The notes beneath the pieces are model-generated. The model ran no database searches. It was not told the DNA's origin and worked only from the letters and a program-made list of their open reading frames with translations. DNA of 61,061 nucleotides. Source: Granulosicoccus sp. (GTDB taxonomy: Bacteria; Pseudomonadota; Gammaproteobacteria; Granulosicoccales; Granulosicoccaceae). The stretch covers positions 1 to 61,061 of the forward strand of contig JALZUD010000023.1 of NCBI GenBank assembly GCA_023301725.1, given 5' to 3'. The position numbers were made by a program, and so were the translations under genes. Below are positions 60,219 to 61,061 of this stretch, one piece after another. Within the stretch, counting starts at the first letter, position 1; each line of letters begins with the position of its first letter.

Positions 60219-61061
60219 TCAATCTATCTCGTCAAGATACCGAGCCTGTAAATGGCTAAGCAGCGCACTGGCCTGACTACCCTTCCCTGTGGCTTGCACC
60301 ATCAATTCTTGCGAGCCTATTAGGCTTGCGTGTTGCCAGATGTTCTCATGTAACCAGTTACGCGCAAATTCTATGTCACCACTGGCAAACTGCTCACGCC
60401 AGTTAGGGTGCTGCTGCTTCAGGGCTGCAGTGAGCTGCGCTGCATTAGCGGCGCCCATTGTGTAGGAAGGAAAATAGCCGAATGCGCCATCGGTCCAATG
60501 TATGTCCTGTAAACAGCCCTTTGCATGATCACCGTTGATAGATAAACCCAGGTATTCCTGAGACAGCGATTCCCACATATCAGGAATATGCTCGGGCTCG
60601 ATATCACCGTTGATTAGCGCGCTCTCTATCTCGTAGCGCAACATCACGTGCAAGGGGTAGGTGAGTTCGTCAGCCTCAGTCCTGATATAGCTTGGCCGAA
60701 CCGTAGTCTGAGAATTCCAGATGTCGTCAGCGCTGAAGACACGTGTCGCTGGAAGATGCTCGTGAATTTTGGCTAAAAAGGATTGCCCAAACGCACGCGA
60801 CAAGAACACCTGTTTTTCAAAAAAAAGACTTTGCGACTCGTGAATACACATATTGCGTGCACGCCCGACGGGATAATACTGCCAAGCTTCAGGCAGGCCC
60901 GCCTCGTAGCTGGCATGTCCCGTTTCATGAGCTGTTGCTTGAAGTGCATCAGCAAAATCAATGCGCCTGTAACGCGTGGTAATTCGTTGATCACCACGCA
61001 CCCCTGTACTGAAGGGATGCAAACTGACATCAAGCCTGCCAGCTTCAAAATCAAAACCTAA
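60219..61061 (-). CDS. Carboxypeptidase Taq-type M32 metallopeptidase (5' end outside window)
   Basis: The frame is open to the window edge; about 280 C-terminal residues are visible of the usual 490-500. RLDVSLHPFSTG, the HETGHASYE zinc motif, GRARNMCIHESQSLFFE (third ligand Glu) and the late DGAFGYFPSYTMGAANAAQL are M32 signatures. The family removes C-terminal residues from peptides in the cytoplasm. A TTG at 61022 is not the start, because the family sequence continues upstream of it. Confidence 0.95.
   Translation of the reverse strand, partial: LGFDFEAGRLDVSLHPFSTGVRGDQRITTRYRRIDFADALQATAHETGHASYEAGLPEAWQYYPVGRARNMCIHESQSLFFEKQVFLSRAFGQSFLAKIHEHLPATRVFSADDIWNSQTTVRPSYIRTEADELTYPLHVMLRYEIESALINGDIEPEHIPDMWESLSQEYLGLSINGDHAKGCLQDIHWTDGAFGYFPSYTMGAANAAQLTAALKQQHPNWREQFASGDIEFARNWLHENIWQHASLIGSQELMVQATGKGSQASALLSHLQARYLDEID

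Overview
The window looks like chromosome of a free-living, probably marine, Gram-negative gammaproteobacterium. The backbone order rnhB-dnaE-accA-tilS-pyrG-kdsA-eno-ftsB-ispD-ispF is typical of Gammaproteobacteria, and kdsA implies Kdo-containing LPS. The genus cannot be fixed from sequence alone. No rRNA, tRNA, CRISPR array, phage or intact insertion sequence was seen.

Layout. (1) 1-13412, minus strand: one eight-gene, mostly overlapping operon. In transcription order it encodes a DUF4159 protein, a VWA/amidotransferase-like membrane protein, a caspase-fold protein whose nucleophile position is Ser, a TPR/HExxH peptidase, a MoxR AAA+ ATPase, a DUF58 protein, a BatA-like VWA protein and a DUF4175 coiled-coil protein with an expanded EGQG repeat (cut by the window edge). 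Three MIDAS proteins, one AAA+ and two protease-fold proteins in a single transcript make this the best candidate for an under-described system. (2) 13413-20486: fatty-acid region: a FadL-family outer-membrane channel, a VolA-like surface lipase lipoprotein, a periplasmic chalcone-isomerase-fold protein and convergent fadE. A perfect 16-bp palindrome lies between this module and the MoxR operon. (3) 20657-29656: housekeeping and accessory genes: folE, an Atm1-type ABC exporter, dusA, fghA, selO, a CDP-glycerol glycerophosphotransferase-like protein, a GT4 glycosyltransferase and a methylthioadenosine/methylthioinosine phosphorylase. (4) 29750-42167, minus strand: the conserved core cluster ispF to rnhB. 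(5) 42387-45569: an Asp/Glu-racemase-family protein, then a CHASE-domain histidine kinase coupled to a single-domain response regulator.

(6) 45670-52099: a catabolic import locus: IclR-type regulator, solute-binding protein, intercistronic terminator, two permeases, a signal-less (cytoplasmic) formylglycine sulfatase and a MalK/UgpC-type ATPase. Its architecture suggests uptake of an intact sulfated organic compound followed by desulfation in the cytoplasm. (7) 52132-58668: DUF1989 protein, M20 dipeptidase, fructosamine-kinase-family protein, XdhC-family protein, histidine phosphatase and a class III CoA-transferase. Two repeat structures occur here: a ~112-bp REP/MITE-like element and an 18-copy 8-bp tandem array that supplies the phosphatase stop codon. 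(8) 58684-61061: a small single-pass membrane protein, a lipoprotein, and the 3' part of an M32 carboxypeptidase gene that runs off the window.

Functions are assigned from recognisable motifs and family resemblance read by eye. No database search was run. Start codons were chosen from overlaps, Shine-Dalgarno-like sequences and signal-peptide logic, and differ from the longest possible frame for several genes.
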